The notes under the pieces: model-generated
Seen by the model: only the letters and a program-made list of their open reading frames with translations
Told to the model about the DNA's origin: nothing
Databases searched by the model: none
Translations under genes and position numbers: made by a program
In this document: piece after piece, positions 13,130 through 22,115 of the stretch
Layout of the letters: every line of letters begins with the position of its first letter
How positions within the stretch are numbered: position 1 is the stretch's first letter
NCBI GenBank assembly: GCA_943737045.1
Contig: CALSFV010000010.1
Location: 310,001-374,000 of the forward strand
Direction: 5' to 3'
DNA length: 64,000 bases
Origin: Parapristionchus giblindavisi
Lineage: Eukaryota > Nematoda > Chromadorea > Rhabditida > Diplogasteridae

Positions 13130-13450
13130 ATGAAAGAGCGAAAAATTCTGAATAAGATAGACTATTTCAAAGTGATCAGTACGGCCAATATGTAAATTTA
13201 TCTTTCAATACTCTCTGTATTTGGTACAAAATAATTCGTTACAAGTCTAATTGTCAATGATACTTATCGAGTAATATACTATGTGAAAGAGGAAAAAATT
13301 CTGAATGAGACACACTTCAGGTCATGTCGAGCTGTAATATTTTACTGCTGCTATAATGACCGAAGTACAAAAGTAGCTTTTGCTCTGATATGATCAAGAT
13401 AACTTGAGAAATATGAAAATGAAAATGAAACCTACACTGTCATATACCAA
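13130..13450 (+). repeat. Chimeric satellite monomer
   Basis: The first half carries the markers of one monomer class (GTGATCAG and CTGTATTTGG, as in units 1927 and 8974). The second half carries those of the class that normally follows it (GTAATATTTTACTGC, TTTGCTC and CCTACACTG, as in units 2248 and 9295). In the surrounding block (12809, 13130, 13451, 13772) these two neighbours of the five-unit block at 1606-3210 are replaced by this one unit. An unequal crossover between adjacent monomers explains it. The breakpoint lies between about 13230 and 13335. Confidence 0.7.
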
Positions 13451-16400
13451 ATGAAAGAGCGAAAAATTCTGAATAAGATAGACTATTTCAAAGTGGTCAG
13501 TACGGCCAATATGTAAATTTATCTTTCAATGCTCTCTGTTTTTGGTACAAAATAATTCGTTACAAGTCTAATTGTCAATGATACTTATCGAGTAATATAC
13601 TATGTGAAAGAGGAAAAAATTCTGAATGAGACACACTTCAGGTCATGTCGAGCTGTAATATTTTCCTGCTGCTATAATGACCGAAGTACAAAAGTAGCTT
13701 TTGCTCTGATATGATCAAGATAACTTGAGAAATATGAAAATGAAAATGAAACTTATCGTGTCATATACCAAATGAAAGAGCGAAAAATTCTGAATAAGAT
13801 AGACTATTTCAAAGTGGTCAGTACGGCCAATATGTAAATTTAATTTTCAATACTCTCTGTTTTTGGTACAAAATAATTCGTTACAAGTCTAATTATCAAT
13901 GATACTTATCGAGTAATATACTATGTGAAAGAGGAAAAAATTCTGAATGAGACACACTTCAGTTCATGTCGAGCTGTGATATTTTACTGCTGCTATAATG
14001 ACCGAAGTACAGAAGTAGCTTTTACTCTGATTTGATCAAGATAACTTGAGAAATATGAAAATGAAAATGAAACCTATCGTGTCATATACCTAATGAAAGA
14101 GCGAAAAATTCTGAATAAGATAGACTATTTCAAAGTGATCAGTACGGCCAATATGTAAATTTATCTTTCAATACTCTCTGTATTTGGTACAAAATAATTC
14201 GTTACAAGTCTAATTGTCAATGATACTTATCGAGTAATATACTATGTGAAAGAGGAAAAAATTCTGAATGAGACACACTTCAGGTCATGTCGAGCTGTGA
14301 TATTTTACTGCTGCTATAATGACCGAAGTAGAAAAGTAGCTTTTACTCTGATATGATCAAGATAACTTGAGAAATATGAAAATGAAAATGAAACCTATCG
14401 TGTCATATACCAAATGAAAGAGCGAAAAATTCTGAATAAGATAGACTATTTCAAAGTGGTCAGTACGGCCAATATGTAAATTAATCTTTCAATGCTCTCT
14501 GTTTTTGGTACAAAATAATTCGTTACAAGTCTAATTGTCAATGATACTTATCGAGTAATATACTATGTGAAAGAGGAAAAATTCTAAATGAGACACACTT
14601 CAGGTCATGTCGAGCTGTAATATTTTCCTGCTGCTATAATGACCGAAGTACAAAAGTAGCTTTTGCTCTGATATGATCAAGATAACTTGAGAAATATGAA
14701 AATGAAAATGAAACTTATCGTGTCATATACCAAATGAAAGAGCGAAAAATTCTGAATAAGATAGACTATTTCAAAGTGGTCAGTACGGCCAATATGTAAA
14801 TTTAATTTTCAATACTCTCTGTTTTTGGTACAAAATAATTCGTTACAAGTCTAATTATCAATGATACTTATCGAGTAATATACTATGTGAAAGAGGAAAA
14901 AATTCTGAATGAGACACACTTCAGTTCATGTCGAGCTGTGATATTTTACTGCTGCTATAATGACCGAAGTACAGAAGTAGCTTTTACTCTGATTTGATCA
15001 AGATAACTTGAGAAATATGAAAATGAAAATGAAACCTATCGTGTCATATACCTAATGAAAGAGCGAAAAATTCTGAATAAGATAAACTATTTCAAAGTAC
15101 GGCCAATATGTAAATTTATCTTTCAATACTCTCTGTTTTTGGTACAAAATAATTCGTTACAAGTCTAATTGTCAATGATACTTATCGAGTAATATACTAT
15201 GTGAAAGAGGAAAAAATTCTAAATGAGACACACTTCAGGTCATGTCGAGCTGTAATATTTTACTGCTGCTATAATGACCGAAGTACAAAAGTAGCTTTTG
15301 CTCTGATATGATCAAGATAACTTGAGAAATATGAAAATGAAAATGAAACCTACACTGTCATATACCAAATGAAAGAGCGAAAAATTCTGAATAAGATAGA
15401 CTATTTCAAAGTGGTCAGTACGGCCAATATGTAAATTTATCTTTCAATGCTCTCTGTTTTTGGTACAAAATAATTCGTTACAAGTCTAATTGTCAATGAT
15501 ACTTATCGAGTAATATACTATGTGAAAGAGGAAAAAATTCTGAATGAGACACACTTCAGGTCATGTCGAGCTGTAATATTTTCCTGCTGCTATAATGACC
15601 GAAGTACAAAAGTAGCTTTTGCTCTGATATGATCAAGATAACTTGAGAAATATGAAAATGAAAATGAAACCTATCGTGTCATATACCAAATGAAAGAGCG
15701 AAAAATTCTGAATAAGATAGACTATTTCAAAGAGGTCAGTACGGCCAATATGTAAATTTAATTTTCAATACTCTCTGTTTTTGGTACAAAATAATTCGTT
15801 ACAAGTCTAATTATCAATGATACTTATCGAGTAATATACTATGTGAAAGAGGAAAAAATTCTGAATGAGACACACTTCAGTTCATGTCGAGCTGTGATAT
15901 TTTACTGCTGCTATAATGACCGAAGTACAGAAGTAGCTTTTACTCTGATTTGATCAAGATAACTTGAGAAATATGAAAATGAAAATGAAACCTATCGTGT
16001 CATATACCTAATGAAAGAGCGAAAAATTCTGAATAAGATAAACTATTTCAAAGTACGGCCAATATGTAAATTTATCTTTCAATACTCTCTGTTTTTGGTA
16101 CAAAATAATTCGTTACAAGTCTAATTATCAATGATACTTATCGAGTAATATACTATGTGAAAGAGGAAAAAATTCTGAATGAGACGCACTTCAGTTCATG
16201 TCGAGCTGTGATATTTTACTGCTGCTATAATGACCGAAGTACAGAAGTAGCTTTTACTCTGATTTGATCAAGATAACTTGAGAAATATGAAAATGAAAAT
16301 GAAACCTATCGTGTCATATACCTAATGAAAGAGCGAAAAATTCTGAATAAGATAGACTATTTCAAAGTGGTCAGTACGGCCAATATGTAAATTTATCTTT

Positions 16401-17101
16401 CAATGCTCTCTGTTTTTGGTACAAAATAATTCGTTACAAGTCTAATTGTCAATGATACTTATCGAGTAATATACTATGTGAAAGAGGAAAAAATTCTAAA
16501 TGAGACACACTTCAGGTCATGTCGAGCTGTAATATTTTCCTGCTGCTATAATGACCGAAGTACAAAAGAAGCTTTTGCTCTGATATGATCAAGATAACTT
16601 GAGAAATATGAAAATGAAAATGAAACCTTTCGTGTCATATACCAAATGAAAGAGCGAAAAATTCTGAATAAGATAGACTATTTCAAAATGGTCAGTACGG
16701 CCAATATGTAAATTTATCTTTCAATACTCTCTGTTTTTGGTACAAAATAATTCGTTACAAGTCTAATTATCAATGATACTTATCGAGTAATATATTATGT
16801 GAAAGAGGAAAAAATTCTGAATGAGACACACTTCAGGTCATGTCGAGCTGTAATATTTTCCTGCTGCTATAATGACCGAAGTACAAAAGTAGCTTTTACT
16901 CTGATATGATCAAGATAACTTGAGAAATATGAAAATGAAAATGAAACCTACCGTGTCATATACCAAATGAAAGAGCGAAAAATTCTGAAGAAGATAGACT
17001 ATTTCAAAGTGATCAGTACGGCCAATATGTAAATTTATCTTTCAATACTCTCTGTATTTGGTACAAAATAATTCGTTACAAGTCTAATTGTCAATGATAC
17101 T

Positions 17102-17104
17102 TAT
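17102..17104. repeat. Left copy of the possible 3-bp target-site duplication (TAT)
   Basis: The satellite sequence GATACTTAT stops here and LINE sequence begins. TAT recurs at 21609-21611, where satellite resumes as TATCGAGTAAT. A 3-bp match could be chance, so this is either a very short duplication or a blunt insertion. Absent or very short duplications are common for CR1/L2-type elements. Confidence 0.5.
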
Positions 17105-17216
17105 AATAATATTTTATCATTTCTTACAGAGAGATTGCTAACCTGACAAACAATTAGAAAGATGAAAACGTTACAATAAAATATGAAGAAATGGTGTATC
17201 CACTGCAATTACTTGA
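17105..17216 (-). other. LINE 3' UTR
   Basis: This is the 112 bp between the ORF2 TGA (17217-17219) and the satellite junction. It is AT-rich and ends, on the element strand, in AAAATATTATT directly against satellite ATAAGTATC. I see no AATAAA on the element strand and no long A tract. By analogy with related elements it should hold the 3' structure recognised by the element's reverse transcriptase, but I could not identify one by eye. Confidence 0.7.
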
Positions 17217-17612
17217 TCACAGCGGGAGCTTTCGAACGAAACAACAAAAAGTGATAGGGTATGGTATAGTTACTATATGATTTTCAAAAGAGTTCCATAC
17301 TGGTACAATTCGATTACTAATAAATGAAAGATATTGAGAAGTAGATGATCGATAGGTTCTTAGTTTCATATTGTGGCCACGAGTACGAGTAATTGTATTT
17401 GAAAAGAGAAACAATGAGCGAGGGTCTAAGTCTACAAAATTGTGGATAATCTTATATGTCATGATAATGTCGTTTTGGTTTCGTCTACATTCTAATGAGG
17501 GGAGGTTGAGCTTGAGTAGACGGTTGCTGTAGTCAGCGTACGGTAAGTGGCACTTCCGAAACACGTGTCTGGAATAATTTCGAAGGACGGACTCGATCTT
17601 AGATACGTGCAT
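17217..17612 (-). pseudogene. C-terminal part of LINE ORF2, cut off by a premature stop
   Basis: This 131-residue reading frame is in the same frame as ORF2 (20054 - 17612 = 814 codons) and is separated from it only by TAA (17616-17618) and one Ile codon. It begins at the Met of MHVSKIES, but that is an internal residue rather than a real start. The IESVLRNY motif normally follows the WNP motif of CR1/L2 reverse transcriptases after about eight residues, and counting the stop as one codon that spacing is exact. It also has LPSLECRRNQNDIIMTYKI, TRGHNMKL and VPVWNSFE, the hallmarks of the conserved C-terminal domain of these elements, whose role is poorly known. It ends at a TGA at 17217-17219. 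It would be translated only by stop readthrough. Confidence 0.85.
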
Positions 17613-17615
17613 GAT

Positions 17616-17618
17616 TTA
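17616..17618 (-). other. Premature in-frame TAA in LINE ORF2
   Basis: The plus strand reads TTA here, which is TAA on the element strand, directly after the codons for WNPQ. The frame stays open for 132 more codons carrying conserved family motifs. This is therefore one nonsense mutation, not a frameshift and not the natural end of ORF2. Confidence 0.85.
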
Positions 17619-20054
17619 CTGGGGATTCCATAACTCGGAGCAAAACTCTAAAATGGGTCGCACATATATTGTAAACAGTCGTGCATATACTGTAGGGTTT
17701 TTAGATATAAAAGATCGAAGTATGAAGGCGCACCGAGATTTTGCCTTATTGGCGATGTTAGTAATATGCTCATCAAATTTAAGTTTGTTGTCATAGGTTA
17801 CTCCTAAGTCTTTTATTGTGGAAACAAGCGGTAAGTTGGATGGTCCAAGAGTGAAAGATACATTGGGATGGTTTGGACCAACATGCATTACTACTGTTTT
17901 TGTAGTCGACATGGACAGACCCCATAAACGAGACCAGTCGAATAAGACATTTAGTGCAGTTTGTAGGGCAGATGGATCCTCTATACTGTACAACTTTATG
18001 TCATCAGCATACATACAACATGACACTTTAGATGGTAGCAACGATGGAATCTCACTTATGTAAAGAGAGAAGAGAAGTGGACCTAAGCATGAACCCTGAG
18101 GCACTCCACTGTTAACTGAGTACACGATGGAATCCGACTGATTTATAGATACATATTGACTTCTATTGCTAAGAAAAGAAGCAAGCCATGCAAGTAGACG
18201 CCCTTTTACTCCAAATTTGGAGCATTTCTCGATTAATAGATTAATAGGAATTGTGTCAAATGCTTTACTAAAATCAATAAATCCTACTGATATGTATTTT
18301 TTCTGATTTAAAGCAGCATGCCAATTAGAGAAACTAGACAACAAACAAGAAGAGCATGACCTTTTGCGTCGAAAACCATGCTGTTCGTCTGGCATTAATC
18401 CGTTATTGCATAGATAGTGAGTAATATCGTGACAGACAATTCGTTCCATGATCTTAGATGCTGAACATGTAAGGGATATGGGTCGGAAGTTGGTTACATC
18501 ACTCTTTGAACCCTTTCTCTTGAATACAGGTTTGACTTTTGCTGTAAGCCAAATAGAGGGAGATTGAGCAAGAATAAGAAAACGCCCAAAGAGTATAGAC
18601 AACGGAACGGAAATTTGATCCGTGGTTTTTTTCATAAAAAGATATGTGATGTTATCGGGGGTAGATGAATTCTTGTTTGGAAGTTTTCTAATTATGGAGG
18701 CTACGCGTGCAGGAGTGAACATAACATAATCAATGGACTGTTGCGTGAATTCTTCAATTGAAGGAATAGAGTATGTTGAACTATTGAAGGACCGACTGAA
18801 GTAGTTGGCAAAAGCATTTGCTTTGTCCTTATCATCAGTTAAGGGATCGCCATTAGTATCTATAATGCAACCAATATCATGCGATTGATCTTTGATTCTA
18901 TCACCAGAGAATTTATAGAAATTCTTGAGATTTGGTTTACTTAGTAGGGATATTTCACGTGCTCTTCTGGCTTTTCTAAATGAGGCATGCAATCTCTTAT
19001 TGAGACGACGAAAAGGTGCAAGACCAATACGATGACGACTTCTGTAGAGTCTTCTGCATCGCCTTAGAATATTGAGTGTTGATGGAGATAAATGTGCTTT
19101 ATGAGGGACGACTCTTCTCAGAGGTATATATTCATCTATTATACGATGAATGTGGTTAGTAAATAAACCATACAATGTATCGGCGTCTTGTTGACAGTTG
19201 GAAAGCAGTGAGTACCAATCAATACTAGCTATTGCGAGTTGCACGGATTGCCAGTCTGTGTTTCGATAGTCATGCACTAGAATAGGACGAGATTTAGGGA
19301 GGGATGCACGTAAATTGAAAGAGACGATAGAGTGATCAAGCTTAGGAAGGGGTGGGAGGACTCTAGTGGATGATATTATTGATTGAATTGAAGTAAATAC
19401 AAGATCCAATGTATTGTTTTCTCTAGTTGGATAGTTGACGCATTGATGAAGAGAGTGGGAACGACAAAAATCAATGATAGAGGATGAGTGTGAAGATAGA
19501 GTGCGATTTGATTTACTGCGCATTGATATCCAATCGATATCTGGACAATTGAAATCGCCCATCAGAACATAGGGGTAAGATGATTCGCAAATTGTATCAG
19601 AAACATGGGATAGACATTCTGAGAAGCTTTCAGAATCACAACTGGGACTTCGATAAACGATGAAAATCTGAATCTGGATGTTATTAGGCAAATGTATACG
19701 AACACCCAAAGATTGGCAATATGAAGAGAAAGAAAGTGAAAAGATTTGACTGGATTGAATGGAGGAATGGATAAGTAGAGCGACACCACCGCCATGTCGA
19801 TCTCGATCAGAACGATAGACAGAATAACGAGACATAGATAGCATAGAATTAGAGATTGTAGACGGACAAGCCCATGTTTCTGTTAGGCCAACAATATAAT
19901 ATGAGAAAGTTGATAGAAAATCATCGAGATAAGGTATCTTAAAGCCAATACTTCTAGTATTTATGAGACAAGAGGAGATATAGTCGTTGGCATTGCGTTG
20001 TGAGGGACTTAATGATGAAGGAGGGCTGGGCAAGAGAGAGGATGGAAGAGCCAA
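17616..20054 (-). CDS. LINE ORF2: APE endonuclease and reverse transcriptase, truncated by a nonsense codon
   Basis: This is the retrotransposition enzyme, which nicks target DNA and reverse transcribes the element RNA from the nick. Endonuclease residues (numbered from 20054): N32 in INTRS, E59 in TETW, HGGG 87-90, YRSP 134-137, D167 and N169 in GDFNCPDIDW, LDLVFT 216-221, and D240-H241, where L replaces the usual S of SDH. Reverse transcriptase: NFRPISL (522-528), HGFRRKRSC (559-567), FIDFSKAFD with D594, SGVPQGS (649-655), YADD with D684 and D685, KDLGV (748-752). All key catalytic residues are present. It stops after 812 codons at the in-frame TAA; intact ORF2 would run to 17217, about 945 codons. 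Codon 1 is TTG, not ATG, and the first in-frame ATG is codon 71 (19842-19844), inside the endonuclease. The frame is open back to the ORF1 stop, so the true start is unknown. Confidence 0.9.
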   Translation of the reverse strand: MALPSSLLPSPPSSLSPSQRNANDYISSCLINTRSIGFKIPYLDDFLSTFSYYIVGLTETWACPSTISNSMLSMSRYSVYRSDRDRHGGGVALLIHSSIQSSQIFSLSFSSYCQSLGVRIHLPNNIQIQIFIVYRSPSCDSESFSECLSHVSDTICESSYPYVLMGDFNCPDIDWISMRSKSNRTLSSHSSSIIDFCRSHSLHQCVNYPTRENNTLDLVFTSIQSIISSTRVLPPLPKLDHSIVSFNLRASLPKSRPILVHDYRNTDWQSVQLAIASIDWYSLLSNCQQDADTLYGLFTNHIHRIIDEYIPLRRVVPHKAHLSPSTLNILRRCRRLYRSRHRIGLAPFRRLNKRLHASFRKARRAREISLLSKPNLKNFYKFSGDRIKDQSHDIGCIIDTNGDPLTDDKDKANAFANYFSRSFNSSTYSIPSIEEFTQQSIDYVMFTPARVASIIRKLPNKNSSTPDNITYLFMKKTTDQISVPLSILFGRFLILAQSPSIWLTAKVKPVFKRKGSKSDVTNFRPISLTCSASKIMERIVCHDITHYLCNNGLMPDEQHGFRRKRSCSSCLLSSFSNWHAALNQKKYISVGFIDFSKAFDTIPINLLIEKCSKFGVKGRLLAWLASFLSNRSQYVSINQSDSIVYSVNSGVPQGSCLGPLLFSLYISEIPSLLPSKVSCCMYADDIKLYSIEDPSALQTALNVLFDWSRLWGLSMSTTKTVVMHVGPNHPNVSFTLGPSNLPLVSTIKDLGVTYDNKLKFDEHITNIANKAKSRCAFILRSFISKNPTVYARLFTIYVRPILEFCSELWNPQ

Positions 20055-20069
20055 GTGAGAAGATACCTA
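20055..20069 (-). promoter_or_regulatory. ORF1 stop and in-frame ORF1/ORF2 junction
   Basis: ORF1 ends ...SPNL then TAG (20067-20069). Four sense codons (V S S H) follow, then ORF2 in the same frame with no ATG for 74 codons after the TAG. The stop context is CTG TAG GTA. Upstream, the element strand is pyrimidine-rich (CTTTTCTCTCCTAATCTGTAG), so TAG also ends a good-looking 3' splice acceptor with a CTAAT branch-like motif. The layout fits stop readthrough, reinitiation, non-AUG initiation or a spliced-leader acceptor. The sequence alone cannot choose between them. Confidence 0.6.
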
Positions 20070-21158
20070 CAGATTAGGAGAGAAAAGTTCCACATCACTC
20101 TCTCCACCACTTTCCATTTCCACAACTGCTGCACTAGGAGATACATTCTTTTTATCTTTCTTAGTGGATGCAGGAGGCTTATCATCAGTGTTTCTCTTAC
20201 GAGTCAAACTTCGGCCAGCCCTGCTATCCACTGATGTACCTCTATCTCTTCCTCTTCCTATACCACCACGACCTCTAACTGTCGTAGATCGGAAAGGAGT
20301 ACGAGTAGTGGATGGAACAGGTGTGGAACCAGAGAGAGGAGGGAACATAGAAACGGAGAGAGTATTGGGCGCAGAAGAGGATGAGGTCGAGGCTCCGCCC
20401 ACTTGATCTCTGATCTGCCCGTTCTTTTCGAGAGCAGCCAAGGACCGAGGTGGCAGAGCTCGAGGGCTGGACAGCTGGACTATAGCTAAGTCTCTAACAA
20501 CATACTGGAGCTGACCAGCTTGAGAGTTCTTTATACCTGCTTCGCGGCGGAGCTCCCTGTCCGTTTTCAGCTCGTCTGAAGTGTAGTCACGTCTCAAGAA
20601 GCAGTGAGGAGATCCGGACATCAGTCCAATACGATGCTTCCTAGCTAACCGAATGAACCTTTCTTGAATCGAGTGATTTGGAAGCTGTATCTTCAAAACA
20701 CGATCATGATTAGACCCTTCTTTTCTTATTGGTGGATGTCTATGACAAGATATAGATACACTATTGAGTTCAGGATCATTGATAGCTTTTATGGCTCTAG
20801 CGATAAACTCACGATCGTGTTGGTCTGTTTCTTCTTGGGTACTCCTCTCAGACAGACCAACTAAGACAGCTCTGGTAGCTTTGTCTTTTATAGTGTCCGT
20901 GTTAGCGATATCACGACGAATTTGTGTCTGAGTAGATCTGACATGCTCGACCAGAGTAGCCAGAGTTGATGTGATAGCATTCAATGTATCTGCTAGCTTA
21001 CTATCACTCTGTGCATTCTTAGCTTCCACAGAATCGACTCTCTTACCCATCAACTTTACCGACTCCCGAAGCTCGTTCATGATCTTTCGGTCTTCATTGC
21101 GTTGCTCCTTGATTTCATTGATGAGGGCAAGAATGACGTCATTGGATAGAGTAGACAT
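20067..21158 (-). CDS. LINE ORF1: nucleic-acid-binding protein
   Basis: A 363-residue protein expected to bind element RNA and form the ribonucleoprotein with ORF2. Residues 8-80 are rich in heptad-spaced hydrophobics and charged residues, as in a coiled coil (IKEQRNEDRK, LRESVKLMGK). Residues 95-190 look like an RRM-type fold: RAVLVGL at 96-102, a helix with REFIARAIKA, VLKIQL at 154-159, then CFLRRDYTSDEL. A conserved-looking segment follows (RELRREAGIK, VVRDLAIVQL). The tail from about 255 is Ser/Pro-rich, then basic with RGRGGIGRGRDRG and a KR/KK-rich stretch, ending in an acidic segment. The start is a true ATG (21156-21158), with an in-frame TGA 12 bp upstream at 21171-21173. It ends in TAG, four codons before the ORF2 frame as numbered here. 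Its organisation resembles ORF1 of invertebrate CR1-like elements. No frameshift or internal stop is seen. Confidence 0.85.
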   Translation of the reverse strand: MSTLSNDVILALINEIKEQRNEDRKIMNELRESVKLMGKRVDSVEAKNAQSDSKLADTLNAITSTLATLVEHVRSTQTQIRRDIANTDTIKDKATRAVLVGLSERSTQEETDQHDREFIARAIKAINDPELNSVSISCHRHPPIRKEGSNHDRVLKIQLPNHSIQERFIRLARKHRIGLMSGSPHCFLRRDYTSDELKTDRELRREAGIKNSQAGQLQYVVRDLAIVQLSSPRALPPRSLAALEKNGQIRDQVGGASTSSSSAPNTLSVSMFPPLSGSTPVPSTTRTPFRSTTVRGRGGIGRGRDRGTSVDSRAGRSLTRKRNTDDKPPASTKKDKKNVSPSAAVVEMESGGESDVELFSPNL

Positions 21159-21351
21159 TAGACCAAAGGATCAATGAAAGGGAGTGAGAGACAAGAGTTG
21201 GGAAGACGGAACGAGACAGGTCAAAGAGTGAGAGTGGCAGAGATACCAGAGGGGACGAACACAAACGATTAGGGACTGACACAAACACAACACTACAAGT
21301 AGTGATTCTGATGGAAGATCGAGAGCTGTCTGAGATCTCAGCAATCAACCA

Positions 21352-21370
21352 AATCAATCAATCAATCAAT
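21352..21370 (-). repeat. Tetranucleotide tract in the LINE 5' UTR
   Basis: AATC is repeated four full times plus AAT on the plus strand (GATT on the element strand), with imperfect related copies back to about 21343. It is a simple repeat likely to vary in length between copies of the element. Confidence 0.85.
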
Positions 21371-21489
21371 TATTTTCCCTGTGGTTGGAATGGCAACCAA
21401 CTATGATAGTAGGCAACAAAACTCAACAGAGGGTATAGTGAATGGGAAGCCTGTCACGAGGACGTGTGGCCACGGGGGAATATCGTTTG

Positions 21490-21519
21490 TTACCCTTGAA
21501 GCCGAAACGACAAGGGTAA
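21490..21519 (-). promoter_or_regulatory. Hairpin in the LINE 5' UTR
   Basis: TTACCCTTG (21490-21498) and CAAGGGTAA (21511-21519) are perfect inverted repeats of 9 bp with a 12-base loop. In element RNA this would be a stable stem about 330 nt upstream of the ORF1 ATG. It could affect translation, packaging or transcription. No function can be assigned from the sequence. Confidence 0.6.
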
Positions 21520-21608
21520 GTTGGGTTGAATGTGAGATTGACTCAAAATGAGGCAATAGGAGAGCTCGGGAGGGCACAGCCTCACACGAGATAGACAGAG
21601 AGGGTCTA

Positions 21609-21611
21609 TAT
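21609..21611. repeat. Right copy of the possible 3-bp target-site duplication (TAT)
   Basis: First satellite bases after the LINE 5' end. Counting TAT only once, 138 bp on the left (16967-17104) and 183 bp on the right (21612-21794) make one 321-bp monomer. Confidence 0.5.
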
Positions 21612-22115
21612 CGAGTAATATACTATGTGAAAGAGGAAAAAATTCTGAATGAGACACACTTCAGGTCATGTCGAGCTGTGATATTTTACTGCTGCTATAA
21701 TGACCGAAGTAGAAAAGTAGCTTTTACTCTGATATGATCAAGATAACTTGAGAAATATGAAAATGAAAATGAAACCTATCGTGTCATATACCAAATGAAA
21801 GAGCGAAAAATTCTGAATAAGATAAACTATTTCAAAGTGGTCAGTACGGCCAATATGTAAATTTATCTTTCAATACTCTCTGTTTTTGGTACAAAATAAT
21901 TCGTTACAAGTCTAATTGTCAATGATACTTATCGAGTAATATACTATGTGAAAGAGGAAAAAATTCTGAATGAGACACACTTCAGGTCATGTCGAGCTGT
22001 AATATTTTCCTGCTGCTATAATGACCGAAGTACAAAAGAAGCTTTTGCTCTGATATGATCAAGATAACTTGAGAAATATGAAAATGAAAATGAAACCTTT
22101 CGTGTCATATACCAA

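Larger units (their letters stand above)
1..17104 (+). repeat. 321-bp satellite array, left arm
   Basis: Head-to-tail tandem array of an AT-rich monomer. Using the ATGAAAGAGCG motif as register, unit starts fall at 1, 322, 643, 964, 1285 and 1606, which gives a period of exactly 321 bp. Summing all visible indels (eight 7-bp deletions, two 6-bp insertions, three 1-bp losses) accounts for 53 complete monomers up to 16966, plus the first 138 bp of a 54th that the LINE interrupts. All units share one orientation. Neighbouring copies differ mainly at a limited set of recurring sites, so they are highly similar. No reading frame stays open for a useful length. I resolved no simple higher-order register across the whole of 12181-17104, although blocks related to those elsewhere recur there. 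Confidence 0.98.
17105..21608 (-). mobile_element. CR1/L2-like non-LTR retrotransposon (LINE), near full length
   Basis: Single 4504-bp element on the minus strand, inserted in one satellite monomer. From its 5' end: a 5' UTR of about 450 bp (21159-21608), ORF1 (20067-21158), ORF2 (20054 down to 17217, broken by one stop) and a 112-bp 3' UTR. The APE endonuclease followed by reverse transcriptase, plus a C-terminal block with LPSLECRR, YKIIH, TRGH and VWNS, places it in the Jockey superfamily near CR1/L2. It has no poly(A) tail. The 3' end is AT-rich (AAAATATTATT on the element strand), as expected of that group. The left flank ends at GATACTTAT and the right flank resumes at TATCGAG, so the satellite register is kept. 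Because the sequence is almost intact, the insertion is probably recent. No second copy lies in the window. Confidence 0.93.
21159..21608 (-). other. LINE 5' UTR and presumed internal promoter
   Basis: About 450 bp between the 5' junction and the ORF1 ATG, richer in GC than the satellite. The element begins TAGACCCTCTCTGTCTATC on its own strand. The region holds a 9-bp stem hairpin (21490-21519), a CGTG-TGGC-CACG hairpin (21463-21474), an AATC tetranucleotide tract (21352-21370) and a 12-bp palindrome CTGAGATCTCAG (21330-21341). Elements of this kind must carry a promoter within or near the 5' end, but I recognise no core promoter motif. A 72-codon frame at 21139-21357 starts with TTG and is not supported as a gene. 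Confidence 0.75.

Noticed and set aside
1..17104. CRISPR-like array of regular repeats
   Set aside because: The repeats are 321 bp, contiguous and without unique spacers; this is eukaryotic satellite DNA.
17611..18063. Plus-strand frames of 61 and 81 codons opposite ORF2
   Set aside because: They are antisense shadows of the reverse transcriptase coding sequence, with no family motif.
19562..19795. A 77-codon minus-strand frame inside ORF2
   Set aside because: Out-of-frame shadow within the endonuclease domain.
20164..21177. Plus-strand frames of 66-80 codons opposite ORF1
   Set aside because: They are antisense shadows of ORF1 with low-complexity translations.
21139..21357. A 72-codon minus-strand frame overlapping the ORF1 start
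   Set aside because: Its first codon is TTG, it has no ATG, shows no recognisable motif and lies in the LINE 5' UTR in a different frame from ORF1.
17102..21611. The 3-bp TAT repeat as a firm target-site duplication
   Set aside because: Three bases at an AT-rich site can match by chance, so it is kept only as a possible duplication.
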